Origin: Huiozyma naganishii CBS 8797
Lineage: Eukaryota > Ascomycota > Saccharomycetes > Saccharomycetales > Saccharomycetaceae
DNA length: 64,000 bases
NCBI RefSeq assembly: GCF_000348985.1
Contig: NC_035925.1
Span: 124,001 to 188,000, forward strand
Direction: 5' to 3'
Shown here piece after piece: positions 21,271 through 30,538 of this stretch (positions are counted from its first letter, which is position 1; the number at the start of each line of letters is the position of its first letter). Made by a program: the position numbers and the translations under genes. A model generated the notes under the pieces. It worked only from the letters and a program-made list of their open reading frames with translations. It ran no database searches and was not told where the DNA came from.

Positions 21271-21688
21271 TGACCGGGAGAGCTGTACTGCTAGCCCGTC
21301 TAATAGTTATTTCATTTCATCGTTTATTTGTTTTTATATTCCGTCGTCATAAATAAAGCTAAAATATCACAATTAAGTGGCAAGTAAATATCGTTTGTTC
21401 CATTCATAGAATTGCGTGAGTACAGTTCTCAACTGGAGAGAGTTTGTAAACGTTGGTGACTCGTAGAGGATCCGAGGGCTCTGTCACCTGGTTGTTACCC
21501 GCCCTCACATAGTGATTTTTTGTTCACTGAACAGAAAAAAAACTGACGACATCGAAACTTGAAATTTCATCGTTCTGCCCCATTCTTCATGGTGACCACA
21601 TTGAATCTTGGATACAGGTGCACCAGCATTGAGGGGGAGAGATAAATTGACTTGCAGTTTTCCGTGAATCAAGAAACGAGTAATTGCT
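21271..21688. other. USV1-CET1 intergenic region
   Basis: This 418-bp spacer shows the USV1 3' end signals (AT-rich with TTTTTATATT near 21328) and the CET1 upstream region. YPL229W, which sits here in S. cerevisiae, is absent and no remnant was recognised. Confidence 0.6.
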
Positions 21689-23311
21689 ATGACGAAACGC
21701 GCACTGTCGCTGGACGATCTAGTCAACCACGATGACGCTGATAAGACAAAACTGCAGAAAATGAGCGAGAACGTTGAGGTGGGGGGAGAGGTGGAGGATA
21801 ATTCGAGCAAACCATTGGAGAACAACCAATTAGCACCAACAAAGGATGAGGTTGAGAGGATACCCAAACTAGAGGAGGCTCAGCCAAATTTACAACCTCT
21901 GGCGCCAAAACAACACCCCCTACCCGTCTCGTCATCGAATATTCAAAGCATGCTCTCTGAGTCCCCTAAAAATGGAGGTGATGATGACGATATGACAGAT
22001 ACGGACGATGAGGTTGGTGATGATGGAGGAATTCAGTTTAACAATGATATCAAGTTCGATTATGAAAAGCAAGATAGAAACCCTTCGAAGAAGAAAGTGA
22101 CCAAACCTAAAGAAGCGGATAAATTTGTTTCGCAGAGTAAAGTTGAACCTCCGGTGGTCAAATCGGAAACAGGTGAATTGAAAGTGAAGAGCCTAGTAGA
22201 GGAAACACAAGAAAGTAACGTTCAAGAAAGAGAACCGCTACCAAAGGTCTCTGCTGAACTTGCTTCAAAGGACGCCGGGGTGACTAATATATTTGAAGAA
22301 AAGGCCACGTCGTTGTCGAAAAGGAACAACATCAAGAAGGATCTACAGATACTAGACGAAATATCATCTACCTCTAAACCAAACAAATACCGGAACGTGC
22401 CCATATGGGCTCAGAAGTGGAAACCCACAGTGAACGCCTTGCAAAATATAGATACCAACGATTTCAAAATTGATTCTTCTTTCCTAAACATCATCCCAGA
22501 TGACGATTTGACTAAATCTGTCCAAGACTGGGTCTATGCCACCATCTTCTCCATCGCCCCAGATTTGAGGAAGTACATTGAATTGGAGATGAAATTTGGG
22601 ATTATTGTCGACGGTAAGAGTCCCGATAGAGTGTCGCCGCCTATCTCGTCTCAGGCGATCTTTACTGAACTGGATGCACACCTTACACCAACGATCGACG
22701 AACTTCTCTTCAAGGAGCTGAAGAAATATATCTACGGTATCACGGATCTGAAGGAGAATTCAGGCAAATTTGGTATAATCGAATCGTTTACAAAGGATTC
22801 GGTCTACAGAGTTGGGCTTGCCACCCAGAGACCGCGTTTCTTGAGAATGAGTACCGATGTGAAAACAGGCCGGGTTGGTGAATTTATAGAGAAGAGGCAC
22901 GTATCGCAGTTGCTCATGTACTCTCCAAAGGACTCATACGACGTTAAAATCTCTCTGAATATTGAACTGCCCGTACCTGAAAATGACCCACCTGAAAAAT
23001 ATCAATCGCAAATTCCAGTGAGCGAGCGTACAAAGGAACGTACCAGTTACATCCACAACGATTCGTGCACCAGAATTGATGTCACAAAAGTTCAAAATCA
23101 CAACCAAGGTGCGAAGGGTAAACATACCGAGATGACACATGAAATCGAGCTAGAAATAAACACACCAGCATTATTGCGGTCTTTTGAGAATATCACGACG
23201 GATAGCAAAGAGTACGCCTCATTGATTAGAACTTTTTTGAATAACGGTACTATCATCCGGAGAAAGCTGTCATCGTTGTCTACCGATCTTTTTGAAGGTA
23301 CAAAAAAGTGA
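21689..23311 (+). CDS. CET1: mRNA 5'-triphosphatase, capping enzyme beta subunit
   Basis: Cet1 removes the gamma phosphate of nascent mRNA, the first step of capping, in complex with guanylyltransferase Ceg1. The 540 residues (S. cerevisiae 549) begin with a long acidic, disordered segment. Next comes the Ceg1-binding motif around PIWAQKWKP (about residues 235-245), then the triphosphate-tunnel domain. Its metal-binding Glu strands are visible as IELEMKF (E298 and E300) and EIELEIN (about 485-490). Basic tunnel strands lie between them ([18 protein letters not shown]). It is convergent with ALG5, as in S. cerevisiae. Confidence 0.96.
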   Translation: MTKRALSLDDLVNHDDADKTKLQKMSENVEVGGEVEDNSSKPLENNQLAPTKDEVERIPKLEEAQPNLQPLAPKQHPLPVSSSNIQSMLSESPKNGGDDDDMTDTDDEVGDDGGIQFNNDIKFDYEKQDRNPSKKKVTKPKEADKFVSQSKVEPPVVKSETGELKVKSLVEETQESNVQEREPLPKVSAELASKDAGVTNIFEEKATSLSKRNNIKKDLQILDEISSTSKPNKYRNVPIWAQKWKPTVNALQNIDTNDFKIDSSFLNIIPDDDLTKSVQDWVYATIFSIAPDLRKYIELEMKFGIIVDGKSPDRVSPPISSQAIFTELDAHLTPTIDELLFKELKKYIYGITDLKENSGKFGIIESFTKDSVYRVGLATQRPRFLRMSTDVKTGRVGEFIEKRHVSQLLMYSPKDSYDVKISLNIELPVPENDPPEKYQSQIPVSERTKERTSYIHNDSCTRIDVTKVQNHNQGAKGKHTEMTHEIELEINTPALLRSFENITTDSKEYASLIRTFLNNGTIIRRKLSSLSTDLFEGTKK

Positions 23312-23521
23312 AATATGCTACTTTGGAATGAGTCAAAGGGGGAGAGGGGACAAAATTTGTAAAATTAATCTGTTACAAGTACTACTGATTGTCAAATTAC
23401 AATATGGAGCGGTAATCGCATTAAATTTTCTCGTTTCAAGTCTTATACAATCTATATACAGTGTAGTAATGAAAGGAAAAAAATTGAAAAAGAGAGATCA
23501 TTGCGGACAAGACAGAAGCTT

Positions 23522-24523
23522 TCAGCACTCGCGTTTAGACTTGTAAATACCCAATAAATACGCCAATCTAATGATGATCAAGTCCTTAGCCATCAATAAA
23601 CTGTCAACGGCCAAGTCCATCTTGGAACCGTCAACTTCATGCCAGGAGATGGGAACTTCCCTTATGAGAACCTTTTTCTTGTATCCAAGGATGAGAATTT
23701 CAACATCGAAAATCCAACCCTCTGTATGCAAATATGGGAATATCAAATCGATGGCCTCTCTATTAAACAATTTGAAACCACATTGAGTATCCTTGATCGA
23801 CCTAATACCAAATACGTAGACCAAAGTATGGAAACCATACATCAAACAGTTTCGTATGAACGTCCGCTTTATGACGGCCTCGGTATCCACCATGTGTGCC
23901 CTAGATCCCAGCGCAACTGCTGGCGATTTCTCCCCACTTTTGGTATCAGGTTTCTCCATTTCTTTGATATTTTGTATCAGTTTTTCAACATCACTAAACA
24001 GACTGGCACCATCTGCGTCTGCAAAAAGAGCATACTCACCTCTGACATGTAGCATCCCTTGTCTTACAGCACCACCTTTCCCCCTATTCTGACAGAATTT
24101 CAAAACGCGTAATTGATTTGGTTTCAAATGGAATTCCTCTAGAGACAACTTCAGACAATATTCGCTGGTACCGTCCGCGGAACCATCATCGACAATCAAA
24201 ATTTCCCATTGATCAGCCATCTTAGTATTTAAGTACTCAATTGCGTCTTTCAACATTTTGAATATTCTCCCGGTTTCGTTATAGCTGGGCACGACAACAG
24301 ATAGTACTATGCCATCCTCCTTCGAGTTCGGCAATTGGCCTCTAAGAACCTTGCCACCCTCATTGCCGTCTATGGTCGAGTACTGCAATTCTTCAGGGAG
24401 TGGTTTCCTGGGGTTATTTGAGAGAAGCCATACGATTATGTAAATCCCGACAAGTTTAGAAAAGAAGGCAGTCCCTAGAAAAAGATGAAAGTTCGGGTGG
24501 TTCAAAATGTTTTGTATCATCAT
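23522..24523 (-). CDS. ALG5: Dolichyl-phosphate beta-glucosyltransferase
   Basis: Alg5 makes dolichyl-phosphate-glucose from UDP-glucose on the ER membrane for N-glycan assembly. From this start the protein has 333 residues (S. cerevisiae 334). One N-terminal membrane segment (about residues 14-36) is followed by a GT2 glycosyltransferase domain with LSVVVPSYNE, IVDDGSADGT and the DAD-type motif in LFADADGAS. The open frame continues 30 codons upstream, but the double ATG at 24518-24523 matches the family length and membrane-anchor spacing. NEW1 and YPL225W, the next S. cerevisiae genes, are missing; MMT2 follows directly. Confidence 0.95.
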   Translation of the reverse strand: MMIQNILNHPNFHLFLGTAFFSKLVGIYIIVWLLSNNPRKPLPEELQYSTIDGNEGGKVLRGQLPNSKEDGIVLSVVVPSYNETGRIFKMLKDAIEYLNTKMADQWEILIVDDGSADGTSEYCLKLSLEEFHLKPNQLRVLKFCQNRGKGGAVRQGMLHVRGEYALFADADGASLFSDVEKLIQNIKEMEKPDTKSGEKSPAVALGSRAHMVDTEAVIKRTFIRNCLMYGFHTLVYVFGIRSIKDTQCGFKLFNREAIDLIFPYLHTEGWIFDVEILILGYKKKVLIREVPISWHEVDGSKMDLAVDSLLMAKDLIIIRLAYLLGIYKSKREC

Positions 24524-24801
24524 CGAACAACCACCGTGACAGTTGCTTCCCTTTTCAACTCCGAAACCTACGCAATTGAACAGGCCCGCTGCAAACCGAA
24601 CCTCTTTTGACACGGTGAAGAAACTTGGAGGACCTTTTTCATTATGTATTTTTTATGGCGTTTTTTTGTTCACTGTTTACTCTTTGAAGACGTGTTTCAT
24701 GTCAAGGACGAAGGTGTCGCATCGCATCGGGGTTCTTTGAGCAGCGGTAACGGTTGCGTTGTTTATAAAGTTCGATGCGATCTATTAGTTACGTAGTTTA
24801 T

Positions 24802-26325
24802 TTAATGACTGTGGTGGTTGTGCTGATCAGCACTGTTTTCTGTGTGTGTATGTGCATGGTTCTTGTCGTTGCGGTTGTCCTGAAATGTATCACCATTATC
24901 GACCGTGCTACCTTCTTGAACAAACTCGACCTCCAACTTCCCAATGTTATTGACTTCTCTCTTTAGCATATTCCGCACATACTTTGTAACGTTGGTCATT
25001 TCATCAATGCCCAACACATTGTCCCACTTCTGTTTGGGTGCCTCTAATACAACGGATATTCTGTAATTCCTGCCGGATTGAAGCACCACCAGTTCCTTGA
25101 TCTTGTAAGGTTTATTGGAGTTGTTGTTCGACACCAGTTTAGCCAAGCTATCCTTCAAAACGGTATCTATCTTCAGGTATTGTTCATTCGTATGCGGCAG
25201 TGACTGATCGATCAGTTCCTTCATGGATTCAATCATACCTTCACCACCTGCTTTGATAACTAAACCTGAAACGAGAAGACCACCAATAGCGTCCAGCGAT
25301 TGAACGTTGAAGAAATGGCTTGAAGTGATCGCTACCAACGCTACTAGGGACGTCAATGAATCGACCCGGTGATGCCACGCGTTTGCGAGCAGAACGTTCG
25401 AGTTCGATTGTATTGCGATTTTCTTCGTCGCTTGGAAGATCCACTCCTTAAGGACAATAGAGCCACCAGCGATCCATGCCGCGTTGATGTTTGTAACCCC
25501 CTCTGTCACTCCGTGCGAGTGCGAGTGTGAGTGCGATCCAATGTATGCACTCAACGTCTCCAATATGGTGTGTGGTATAATGGGACCCACCACTGCACAC
25601 AAGGAGCTCCAACCGATTGAAACACCGGCCATCGCCAATATCGTCGAAACAGCAAGCGAGCCTACCGTTTCGATTTTCCCATGGCCGTAAGGATACTCCT
25701 TGGTGGGTTTACTGGTTGCCCATCGGACTGAGACTAGAGTTAGAACGTCAGATACGAGATCGCTGGCGGCATGGACAGAGTCCGCCAGCAATGCTTGAGA
25801 GTGGAACACAATTCCACCAACGAACTTCCCCAATGCAATCCCAACGTTGATGGCGAGTCCAATCCAGGTGATTCTTACACCGGGGTTCTTTTTGATCTCT
25901 TTGGAACTCAAGACAAGCAGGGGATTCACCTCGCCGTAGGAGTGAGAGTGAGAGTGAGAATGAGAATGGGAGAGTGTAGGATGCGCTGGTTTACTAAAAG
26001 TCTTCGCATGGTGCTCACCGTCAAGTGTAAACGAGTCGTTCTGCTCCGATTCTGATTGTTGTAAATGGATGTGTTCATGAGAGCTAAAATCAGTAGTCAG
26101 TGGTTTTCGATGTACGTCCTTGTCTGTCATCGAACCACTTGTACTAAAGTCCAACTGACTCTTGTTTCCCTGCTTGTTGTAATAAACTGCACTAAACGGT
26201 CTTATTTTCACTGTACTAACCTTTATTCTTAAACCACATATCTTACTATTGCTTTTTATAACTGTAAACCCAACACTTTTGGCAACATTTGGGTATGATG
26301 AAATTCTATGCTTCACTTTCAACAT
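24802..26325 (-). CDS. MMT2: Mitochondrial cation diffusion facilitator (iron) transporter
   Basis: Mmt1/Mmt2 proteins move iron across mitochondrial membranes. The 507-residue protein (S. cerevisiae Mmt2 484) starts with a basic, hydroxylated leader suited to mitochondrial import. Its CDF core has about six membrane segments, with metal-site motifs DSVHAASD in helix 2 and WHHRVDS in helix 5. Three His-rich stretches are striking: a Ser-His alternation near residue 123, another in the loop near 270, and the C-terminal HNHHSH tail. The chromosome XVI position supports MMT2 over its paralogue MMT1. The ATG at 26323-26325 is preceded on the coding strand by a dinucleotide repeat. Confidence 0.94.
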   Translation of the reverse strand: MLKVKHRISSYPNVAKSVGFTVIKSNSKICGLRIKVSTVKIRPFSAVYYNKQGNKSQLDFSTSGSMTDKDVHRKPLTTDFSSHEHIHLQQSESEQNDSFTLDGEHHAKTFSKPAHPTLSHSHSHSHSHSYGEVNPLLVLSSKEIKKNPGVRITWIGLAINVGIALGKFVGGIVFHSQALLADSVHAASDLVSDVLTLVSVRWATSKPTKEYPYGHGKIETVGSLAVSTILAMAGVSIGWSSLCAVVGPIIPHTILETLSAYIGSHSHSHSHGVTEGVTNINAAWIAGGSIVLKEWIFQATKKIAIQSNSNVLLANAWHHRVDSLTSLVALVAITSSHFFNVQSLDAIGGLLVSGLVIKAGGEGMIESMKELIDQSLPHTNEQYLKIDTVLKDSLAKLVSNNNSNKPYKIKELVVLQSGRNYRISVVLEAPKQKWDNVLGIDEMTNVTKYVRNMLKREVNNIGKLEVEFVQEGSTVDNGDTFQDNRNDKNHAHTHTENSADQHNHHSH

Positions 26326-26845
26326 GGTTCATATATATATGTGTGTGTGTGTGTGTGAATTCTTGGTGAGATCTATCCACTGGTAAAGAGACTTTTCCGT
26401 TTAATTAATCTTTCTTCAAAGTAAGTGAATGTTAAGAAAGGTTCGTGCACTTTAGAAAAAGCAAAAAATACACTAGTCACACTGGTAACCTCTGCGGTTT
26501 AACGTTTTAATTTGTTTTTATAACAAGAGTGGATGAGCGCAGCAATTGTCTTAGGCAACTGTTCCCGTTTACGTAAGAAATCGACTGAGACACCCATTTT
26601 TTTCATTTCATCATTTTTTTTCCAGTTTTTCCTCTTTTGTTTGAGGCGGAATGCCGGAAATTGAAGTCATCGCAACTCATCAGTTGAAGAAGAGGAAAAG
26701 AAGAGGAGAAGCATGATTCAATCACGCTGCTTCTCTGTTTAGACGATATAAAAAACAACCTTACATACGAAAACTGTTATAAAGAAATAGAGATAGAGGA
26801 GAAATCAGAGTCTTAGCAGCCAAACAGAGGGAGAAGAGAATGAAA
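26326..26845. other. Spacer between GRE1 3' end and MMT2 5' end
   Basis: This 520-bp stretch contains the dinucleotide repeat listed separately and T-rich sequence. No gene, RNA or clear regulatory cluster was recognised. Confidence 0.6.
26331..26357 (+). repeat. (AT)5(GT)8 microsatellite upstream of MMT2
   Basis: An AT run (26331-26340) joins a GT run (26341-26357). It sits 5 bp upstream of the MMT2 start codon, so it would lie in the 5' leader as a CA/TA repeat. Confidence 0.95.
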
Positions 26846-27391
26846 TCACCATTCTTGGTCGCGAGTGTACTGCTGAGTGGTGTCCCATTCTGTGGTTCCC
26901 TTGGCCTTTCTACCAGCAGATCTGGTTCTAGACTGGTTCCCAGACGATAAGATGCTGTTGTCATTGAAGTCGTTGCCCATACCCTGGTTGATGTCGTCGT
27001 CTCCCAAGTCGCCCAAATCGTCGCCGCGTCCGAAGGTGTCTCCGGCGCCTTGAGATTTGAAACCGTAGTCAACGTTGCCCCGCTGTTGTTGCTGTTGGCG
27101 ACCACCCATGTTACCGCCTCTGCCGGTGCCTGCACCAGTGGAGCCGAAGTTCATGTTGTCATCGTCGTCGACATTGTCATTGACACCCCAGGAACGGTTC
27201 CCGCCGCGTTGTTGGGAATCGTTGTAGCTGTCATCGCCGCGGGAACCCATACCTTGCTGCTGGTTGAAGTTCTGACCCTGTTGTCTCAGTTGGTCCTGTT
27301 GGCCGCCTTGACGACGGTTGTCTCTCTCGTTGTCGTGGTCGTGGCTGTCACCGTGCAACTTTTCGCTGACCTTGTTTAATAAATTGGACAT
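26846..27391 (-). CDS. GRE1: Stress-induced hydrophilin
   Basis: Gre1 and its paralogue Sip18 are small, very hydrophilic, disordered proteins induced by osmotic and desiccation stress. From this start the protein has 181 residues, beginning MSNLLNKVSEKLHGD, which matches the start typical of the family. The rest is Gly/Gln/Asp/Asn-rich without hydrophobic core. The same frame stays open for 104 more codons upstream, including hydrophobic sequence unlike a hydrophilin, so the internal ATG at 27389-27391 was chosen. Stress-type CCCCT elements occur upstream. It sits between MMT2 and FMP40 as in S. cerevisiae. Confidence 0.88.
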   Translation of the reverse strand: MSNLLNKVSEKLHGDSHDHDNERDNRRQGGQQDQLRQQGQNFNQQQGMGSRGDDSYNDSQQRGGNRSWGVNDNVDDDDNMNFGSTGAGTGRGGNMGGRQQQQQRGNVDYGFKSQGAGDTFGRGDDLGDLGDDDINQGMGNDFNDNSILSSGNQSRTRSAGRKAKGTTEWDTTQQYTRDQEW

Positions 27392-28340
27392 TTCTTGAAT
27401 ACTTTGAGGGTGTGGTTTGCCGGTCGTTTCTAGCAATACTTCTGTAATAACTGTGAGGAAGAACAACTTATACAAAGCCAGAAAGTATTGATATGGGATG
27501 TGGGATCTTGACCATCCTCTTGGTAGTTTGTATTTATATCGTTTTTTGGGTCTATCGATTGGACACTGCCCATAGTATGAATTGTTTAAGGAATATCCCT
27601 TCAATGGGCATCCACTCCCCTTCTGAGAAGCACGTTCGTTGATTAACTGAGAGATTAGTGGGTTCCCACATCTTGGTCCCTTGTTCGGCATGCGACAGAA
27701 CAAGATTCTGGACCTCCGACCCTAATTTTTGGAACACCTTCCTCACTGTTGCGTTGAACGGATTGTATTACAGTGCGTGTGTTGATCGCATCTCTGTTGT
27801 TAATTTTAGACAGCAGCACATAAAAGCCGAGTCCGGCCACGTTTCCCCTAACTTGTGTCAAAGTAGCATTCCTGACGAATTACAAAGGCTTGTGACATGG
27901 ATAAAGTGAGTTCACTGTCACCATGAACCATTTATGACCCCATTGAAGGGTGTGTGCTTGCCGTCTAGAACTATTCGTCCAGACAAAGCAGATTCCCTTT
28001 TCTGCCAAGATCCCTCACATCCTCTCATCACATACTAAAAAAAAATGGACACCCACAACGTCCCCAACGTGGTCCCAACGTGGTTCATTGCTTCTACTCC
28101 TTACATGTATTCCCTGCGTTCCTCTCCCTTTGCTCAGCCATTCCTCCCCTTATTGGCTGTATCTTTTCTTGTTGTACGGATGTGCAATCTCGATGAGTTT
28201 TTGTAGATGAATTTTAGGAACTGACTTTGCTTACTCCACAGTCCCTTTCACTTACAACCATCTCGTTACTTGTTAAACAGACCAAACTGCTGGATAACAT
28301 ACTCTTGCATCGCGGGTGCTTAAAAACACCACGAGATAAC
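27392..28340. promoter_or_regulatory. GRE1/FMP40 divergent upstream region
   Basis: This 949-bp region carries CCCCT stress-type elements at 27617-27621, 27845-27849 and 28146-28150, the last next to ATTGG (28153-28157, a reverse CCAAT box). A short uORF (ATG at 28212) precedes FMP40. The 104-codon open extension of the GRE1 frame lies at 27392-27703 and is not taken as coding. Confidence 0.5.
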
Positions 28341-30359
28341 ATGACAGAAAGGAAGACAATCTTGCAAACGATAAAGTTGACTGGGTCATCGAAAATACTG
28401 CAGAAGTTGACCCCTGATCAAAAAATCAACAGTCTACGCAAAGCTATAGACCTTTACCAACAGAACAACGAAAAGGCTTTGAAACTATTCCATACACCAC
28501 ATATAGTAACCAAGGGATCGCACTTCAGCTACAATATCCCTGAGCGGCGTGCCAACTACAAACCGTTGATAGTGTCTGAAAAGGCACTCTATGATCTCAA
28601 TTTGCTTAGTGATGAGACTGGTATGAAATTGTTTAGTGGGCAAGAGGTGTACTGTTCAGTGGAAAAGAATATATTTCCGTATAGTCTTGCCTACGCTGGG
28701 TTCCAATTTGGTGAGTTTGCTGGACAACTCGGGGATGGCAGAGTTGTTAACCTGTTCCAACTGCAGGATCGGATGGACCAAACGCAAACTTTGCAACTCA
28801 AGGGGAGTGGGATGACCCCATTTTCAAGGTTTGCTGACGGGAAGGCCGTTCTGAGGTCAAGCATACGAGAGTTTATTATAAGCGAGTGTCTATACCACAT
28901 TGGAATCCCATCGACAAGATCACTGCAGCTGACTTTGCTCCCGGGAACTAAAGCTATGAGGAGTAGCTTAGAGACATGTGCAGTGGTTTGTAGATTTGCT
29001 CCAAGCTGGATCCGCATTGGGAACTTTGATTTGTTCAGATGGAAGGCGGATTTGCCCGGATTGGTTAAACTGGCTGACTATTGTATAGAGGATGTGTTCC
29101 AAAATTTTATGAATTCAAGTAATGGCGTTTCCTTGACTGTATTTGGCAAGGACTTTTTTCCAGATGAGGATCAGCAAAAAAATATAACCCCAACGATAAA
29201 GCAATCAGACGACAATACCCCTCTGATAGAAGATCAGTCAAAATATGACCAGTTTTTCAGACACGTAGTAAATCTGAACGCAGAGTGTGTAGCACACTGG
29301 CAAGCATATGGATTTCTAAATGGTGTTTTAAACACGGACAACACTTCTATTTTGGGGTTATCCATCGATTTTGGACCCTTCAACTTTTTGGACAAGTTTC
29401 AACCAGACTTTACCCCCAACCATGACGATTACGCCAAGAGGTATTGTTTTGCGAATCAACCTGGTATTATGTGGTGGAATTTAGCGCAACTTGCTCAAGC
29501 GTTGGCTATTTTAATTGGACCTGGTGAAACTTTTTTACAAAAAGTATTGGAAGGTGGCTTCGAAGGTTTGGATAAGGATATGGAGGGGAAAATAATTCGA
29601 AGGGCGAATGAGATTATTAGATGTTGTGGGAACGAGTACAAGTTTCGATTTACAACAAAATATGCGGATATTATGGCGAAAAGACTGGGAATTGATCTGA
29701 ATATTGATTTTAAAGACTGCAAGGATGCATCCAGTGTCGAACGAACTGCAGAAGTAGTTAGAGAATTTTGTTCTACTTTTGTTGAACCATTGCTTGAAAT
29801 TTTACAGAGAACTCAAATTGACTACAACATGTTTTTCGTTCGTTTGCAGAATTTCACTGGATCTATTACATCATCCGATAGTGTAAACTCGATGAAGGGT
29901 CTGTCAACTGCCTACCTGGAACTATTTTTCGACGAAAAACAACTAGCCATATTGAAAGCGCAGAATTCATATCCTATAGATGCTGCAAAGGAGCACCTAG
30001 ATGATACCCTGGATTTGGTTATAGAATGGACGGAAGCATATCAAGCACTAATCCCCAATCCGGAGGAAAAAATCAAGATTTCGGGAAAGGTCAATCCTCT
30101 CTTTACACCACGAAGCTGGATCTTTAATCAGGTAATTGATGATCTTGTAGTGCGGCAGAAAGATCTACTGGACGACCCTAAGGCGAAGCTGGATACATCC
30201 CTGTTACGGAAGCTCTGTTTGATGAGCAGTAATCCGTATGATGCTTCCCAATGGGAGCCCGAGGTCAGGCCTGATCTCGTTGAACAGTGGAGTTCAAATT
30301 CCCACCATAACCCTGAGACTACCTCACAATATATGCAGCAGGCTTCCTGCTCTAGTTAA
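28341..30359 (+). CDS. FMP40: Mitochondrial SelO-family AMPylase (pseudokinase fold)
   Basis: Fmp40 is the yeast SelO protein, which transfers AMP to mitochondrial redox proteins by binding ATP in a flipped orientation. From ATG 28341 it has 672 residues (S. cerevisiae 688). A basic N-terminus suits mitochondrial import. SelO blocks are clear: FGEFAGQLGDGRV, LKGSGMTPFSRFADG, LRSSIREFIISE, and the metal-binding segments LNTDNTS and SIDFGPF. The protein ends CSS, so a Cys sits third from the end, the position of selenocysteine in animal SelO. The frame is open upstream without an ATG, so 28341 is the first possible start. Confidence 0.95.
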   Translation: MTERKTILQTIKLTGSSKILQKLTPDQKINSLRKAIDLYQQNNEKALKLFHTPHIVTKGSHFSYNIPERRANYKPLIVSEKALYDLNLLSDETGMKLFSGQEVYCSVEKNIFPYSLAYAGFQFGEFAGQLGDGRVVNLFQLQDRMDQTQTLQLKGSGMTPFSRFADGKAVLRSSIREFIISECLYHIGIPSTRSLQLTLLPGTKAMRSSLETCAVVCRFAPSWIRIGNFDLFRWKADLPGLVKLADYCIEDVFQNFMNSSNGVSLTVFGKDFFPDEDQQKNITPTIKQSDDNTPLIEDQSKYDQFFRHVVNLNAECVAHWQAYGFLNGVLNTDNTSILGLSIDFGPFNFLDKFQPDFTPNHDDYAKRYCFANQPGIMWWNLAQLAQALAILIGPGETFLQKVLEGGFEGLDKDMEGKIIRRANEIIRCCGNEYKFRFTTKYADIMAKRLGIDLNIDFKDCKDASSVERTAEVVREFCSTFVEPLLEILQRTQIDYNMFFVRLQNFTGSITSSDSVNSMKGLSTAYLELFFDEKQLAILKAQNSYPIDAAKEHLDDTLDLVIEWTEAYQALIPNPEEKIKISGKVNPLFTPRSWIFNQVIDDLVVRQKDLLDDPKAKLDTSLLRKLCLMSSNPYDASQWEPEVRPDLVEQWSSNSHHNPETTSQYMQQASCSS

Positions 30360-30538
30360 GTGCCTTCGTGCTTGCCTGTTATACACGTATTTAGCATCGG
30401 AGTTTTTTTTTTCCTTTAAAAAAGATTGAATACTAGAGTGAGTTAAATAGAAGCGATATGTACTTTAAGGGCGATCTTCTTTTGCAAGAAATATACATAG
30501 CTGTCCTACTGAATTAATTTTATCCCGTTGACGGACTA

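Noticed and set aside
28227..28340. Upstream extension of FMP40
   Set aside because: It begins with TTG; no ATG precedes 28341 in this frame.
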